Source: Oscillospiraceae bacterium (lineage in GTDB: Bacteria; Bacillota; Clostridia; Oscillospirales; UBA929). Taken from it: 7,517 nucleotides of DNA. This document shows positions 5,479 through 7,517 of this stretch, piece after piece. The stretch spans positions 1 to 7,517 of the forward strand of contig JAITQI010000162.1 of the NCBI GenBank assembly GCA_031289065.1, read 5' to 3'. The translations under genes and the position numbers were made by a program. A model generated the notes under the pieces. The model was given only the letters and a program-made list of their open reading frames with translations, was not told the origin of the DNA and searched no databases. Numbering within the stretch: the first letter of the stretch is position 1; the number at the start of each line of letters is the position of its first letter.

Positions 5479-6897
5479 TCACTCCTCCGTTTTTGTCGCC
5501 GGTTTCCGCGGCTTGGCGGTTTTGGGCTTGGGTGCCGCCGCCTTCTTGGCGGCGGGTTTGGGCGTCGGAGCGGCGGCGGGCTCCGCCGTGTCCCCGGTCT
5601 TGGCCTCGAAGGTCACCGGCGGCTTGTCGTCAGCGAAGGCGCTGCTTTTGACCAACTCGGACGCTTGCAAACGCAACAGATCACGGCGCAACGACCGCGC
5701 CGGAATGGCCGCCTTGACCTGCTCCAGCGGTTTTTGGTATTGCTCGGCCACCTTGGCGTATTCGGCTTCCAACGCCTCGTCGGAGACCTCAAGCCCTTCC
5801 AGCGCCGCGATTTTCTCGAAGGCCAGCTGGGCTGTCAGCAGTTTATGGGCCCGTTCGTGGGCGCTGGCCCGGAACTCGTCGGCGGTCTGTCCGGTGATTT
5901 GCAGGTAGGAGGCAAGCTCCAGCCCCCGGGCCGACAGATTGGAGACCATGTTTTGCAGCAGGGAGGACTCCTGTTCGTGCACCATGGTCTCGGGAACCTC
6001 CACCTGGGTGCCGGCGATGATCTGGTCGTTGAGGGCGTCTTCAAAGGCTTCGTCGGCGGACTCCGCCCGCTGTTTTTTCAGCCGCTCTCGGATGCTGTCC
6101 CGCAGTTCAATCAGCGTGTCAAACTCGGAGACGTCCTTGGCGAACTCGTCGTCGAGGGCGGGTTTCTCGTTCTCTTTGACCTCGTGAATTTTGACCGCGA
6201 AGACCGCGTTCCGACCGGCCAGCTCGGGGGCGTATTCCTCGGGGAAGGTGACGGCGACCTTGCATTCCTCGCCGGCCGCATGGCCCACAAGCTGTTCCTC
6301 GAAGCCGGGGATGAACCGCCCCGAACCGAGGACGAGGGGATAATTATCACCCTTGCCCCCCTCAAATGGTATATCGTCGATATACCCCTCGAAGTCAATA
6401 GTGACTGTGTCATCGTTTTGGGCCGGACGCTGGACGGTTACCAGGCGGGCGTTGCGATCCCGCAGGCGGGAGAGCTCGGCGTCCACGTCGGCTTCCTCTA
6501 CGGACACAGGCGGTTTGAAGGCGTGAAGCCCTTTGTACGCCCCTACCTCGGCCTCCGGATAGACATGCACCCGGGCGATGAAAGCATAGCCCTCCGGGCC
6601 CACAGAGGTGACCTCGATGTCGGCCTCTTCCACCGGCTCCAGCCCGTTCTCCTCGATGGCCTTGTCGTAGGCTTCGGGGTAGGAAAGGTTGACGGCGCTT
6701 TCGTAAAACACGCTGGCGCCGTATACGGTCTCGATCATCTTCCGGGGGGCCTTGCCCCGGCGGAAGCCGGGCACATTGAGCCGACCGGCGTCCCGTTTGC
6801 AGGCCCTGGCGACGGCCTCCTCAAACTCGACAGCATCCATTTCGATGGTGAGGGTCACGAGGTTTTTGTCGTCCCGTTCCAAACTTTTCAAATTCAC
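5479..6897 (-). CDS. tig: Trigger factor, ribosome-bound chaperone
   Basis: Trigger factor docks beside the ribosomal exit tunnel, shields nascent chains and has peptidyl-prolyl isomerase activity. The ribosome-docking signature GFRRGKAP is at 44-51. The FKBP-type isomerase domain spans about 155-242, with VLGSGRFIPGFEEQLVG (189-205). The helical arm domain follows (about 243-425). The protein has 472 residues against 432 in E. coli. The excess is a low-complexity tail (about 436-472) rich in Ala, Pro and Lys, with repeats such as AAAP and PKP. The start codon is GTG at 6897; GGGAGG (6913-6908) lies ten bases upstream, and the first residues MNLKSLERDD fit family starts. It is the first gene of the operon, followed by clpP after seven bases. 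A strong hairpin lies just before its ribosome binding site. Confidence 0.97.
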   Translation of the reverse strand: MNLKSLERDDKNLVTLTIEMDAVEFEEAVARACKRDAGRLNVPGFRRGKAPRKMIETVYGASVFYESAVNLSYPEAYDKAIEENGLEPVEEADIEVTSVGPEGYAFIARVHVYPEAEVGAYKGLHAFKPPVSVEEADVDAELSRLRDRNARLVTVQRPAQNDDTVTIDFEGYIDDIPFEGGKGDNYPLVLGSGRFIPGFEEQLVGHAAGEECKVAVTFPEEYAPELAGRNAVFAVKIHEVKENEKPALDDEFAKDVSEFDTLIELRDSIRERLKKQRAESADEAFEDALNDQIIAGTQVEVPETMVHEQESSLLQNMVSNLSARGLELASYLQITGQTADEFRASAHERAHKLLTAQLAFEKIAALEGLEVSDEALEAEYAKVAEQYQKPLEQVKAAIPARSLRRDLLRLQASELVKSSAFADDKPPVTFEAKTGDTAEPAAAPTPKPAAKKAAAPKPKTAKPRKPATKTEE

Positions 6898-6920
6898 TGT
6901 GCGCGTTCCTCCCGTTTGTA

Positions 6921-6951
6921 GGCGGCGGGCTTATGAAAGCGCCGCGCCGCC
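6921..6951 (-). promoter_or_regulatory. GC-rich hairpin in the tig leader, next to the ribosome binding site
   Basis: On the minus strand GGCGGC (6951-6946) pairs with GCCGCC (6926-6921). Inside it GG pairs with CC and GCTT (6938-6935 region) with AAGC, capped by the loop TCAT, with small bulges. It ends seven bases before GGGAGG (6913-6908). It has no T tract, so it is not a terminator; it may control translation or mRNA stability. No CIRCE or CtsR-type heat-shock operator was recognised nearby. Confidence 0.5.
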
Positions 6952-6990
6952 GGAGCGATAGATGGGCGTTTCCATGTAAGCGCCGTTGCC

Positions 6991-7019
6991 ATTTTACCAT
7001 ATCCGCTGGGAAAAATCCA
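6991..7019 (-). promoter_or_regulatory. Extended -10 promoter of the tig-clpP-clpX operon
   Basis: On the minus strand TAAAAT (6996-6991) is preceded by the extended element TG (6999-6998). A poor -35 box, TGGATT (7019-7014, three of six), is at 17 bases. Transcription would start near 6984, giving a leader of about 87 bases containing the hairpin. The extended -10 makes it plausible despite the weak -35. Confidence 0.55.
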
Positions 7020-7076
7020 CTCTTAATTTCATCGGAGAGCGGAGGGGAAAACTGAACCGGAAAAAGGGGGCAGTTC

Positions 7077-7517
7077 TCAAAGAATTTTTACCGGTGTAAA
7101 GTCCACGTGATCGGCGGACAGCAGGCGGTATTCGATGCCCCGATAGTCCCCCTCGATGGCCCTGTCTCGGGCCGGGCCATGGAGGTGGCCGTAGAAGCAT
7201 CGCTTGACGCCGTAAGCGTTGAGCAGGGCGACGATTTCGTCGCAGCGGTAGCCTTCGTACAGGGGCGGGTAGTGCAGGAAGACCAGCAGCCGGGCCCCCA
7301 GGTCGGCGGGGGCTGTCCCCGGTTCGGCTTTGGACAGCAGGGCGAGGCCCGCCTTGAGGGAAGTCTCCAGCCGCCCCATTTCCCGCAGGAAGACCTTTTC
7401 GTCATGGGTGCCCCGGTCGTCCTCCTCGTAAAACCAGCCCCGGGTGCCGCACAGGGCGAACCCTTCGTACAGCCAGGCGTTGTTGTGCAGGAGCTCCAGG
7501 GCGAACCCCCGGTCGGC
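7077..7517 (-). CDS. Metallophosphoesterase, C-terminal part (5' end outside window)
   Basis: This frame is open from the window edge and ends at TGA (7079-7077), giving the last 146 residues of a calcineurin-like phosphoesterase of the clostridial 'predicted phosphohydrolase' kind. Visible motifs, numbered in the fragment, are LHNN (10-13), CGTRGWFYEE (23-32), HYPP (82-85) and the metal-binding GHLHG (110-114), after which comes the usual C-terminal strand region. The N-terminal metal motifs (GDxH, GDxxxD, GNHD) lie beyond the edge. An internal ATG at codon 47 of the fragment is not the start, because conserved motifs precede it. The substrate is unknown. It is separated from tig by 179 bases, with a promoter between them, so tig does not depend on it. 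No convincing terminator follows it. Confidence 0.9.
   Translation of the reverse strand, partial: ADRGFALELLHNNAWLYEGFALCGTRGWFYEEDDRGTHDEKVFLREMGRLETSLKAGLALLSKAEPGTAPADLGARLLVFLHYPPLYEGYRCDEIVALLNAYGVKRCFYGHLHGPARDRAIEGDYRGIEYRLLSADHVDFTPVKIL

Noticed and set aside
5437..6921. Long plus-strand reading frame of 494 codons opposite tig
   Set aside because: Shadow of the trigger factor gene, with Gly/Leu-rich sequence lacking any domain; it also crosses the clpP start region.
7048..7077. Hairpin (7 bp, 16-base loop) after the metallophosphoesterase stop on the minus strand as a terminator
   Set aside because: The stem contains a wobble, the loop is long and the T residues are part of the stem, followed by C rather than T.
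1..7517. CRISPR arrays, insertion sequences, phage or defence genes
   Set aside because: No spaced direct repeats, terminal inverted repeats, transposase, recombinase or defence motifs were found; the genes are mostly housekeeping.

Overview
The window looks like an ordinary chromosomal segment of a GC-rich, low-motility-signal anaerobic Firmicute, probably a clostridial (Oscillospiraceae-like) gut bacterium. The reasons are: tight AGGAGG-type ribosome binding sites, TATAAT/extended -10 promoters, the tig-clpP-clpX gene order, a CapA-family protein, a COG2407-type fucose/arabinose isomerase-like protein and a clostridial-type metallophosphoesterase. The genus assignment is inference; I cannot run a search. 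I see no phage, transposon, CRISPR or defence genes, and no clear new multi-gene system.

Layout. Positions 1-52 are the 3' two thirds of a tRNA-Cys (anticodon GCA, encoded CCA), closed by a strong intrinsic terminator (108-146). The next stretch up to 633 is the least explained part. It holds a near-consensus promoter (173-201), a strong ribosome binding site and a 32-codon reading frame (230-328) for a basic, hydrophobic peptide with two CxxC pairs. A gene-free AT-richer stretch with a hairpin follows, then a very good extended -10 promoter (504-532). That promoter drives a secreted or membrane-anchored CapA/PGA_cap-type metallophosphatase (634-1776). A second good promoter (1846-1874), preceded by overlapping palindromes and an AT tract, drives a stand-alone L-fucose/L-arabinose isomerase-like gene (1916-3400).

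That gene converges with a minus-strand operon, and both share a near-perfect bidirectional terminator (3471-3517). Read in its own direction the operon is promoter (7019-6991), a GC hairpin in the leader, tig (trigger factor, GTG start), clpP and clpX. Trigger factor meets nascent chains at the ribosome; ClpX unfolds tagged or damaged proteins and feeds them to the ClpP barrel, so the operon joins folding and degradation. tig and clpP look translationally coupled, since the clpP ribosome binding site overlaps the tig stop codon. All catalytic motifs are intact. At the right edge (7077-7517) lies the C-terminal 146 codons of a metallophosphoesterase, also on the minus strand and separated from tig by 179 bases.

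The most interesting items are the Cys-rich micro-ORF between tRNA-Cys and the CapA gene, the structured leader of tig, and the Lys/Pro/Ala-rich tails on both trigger factor and ClpX.
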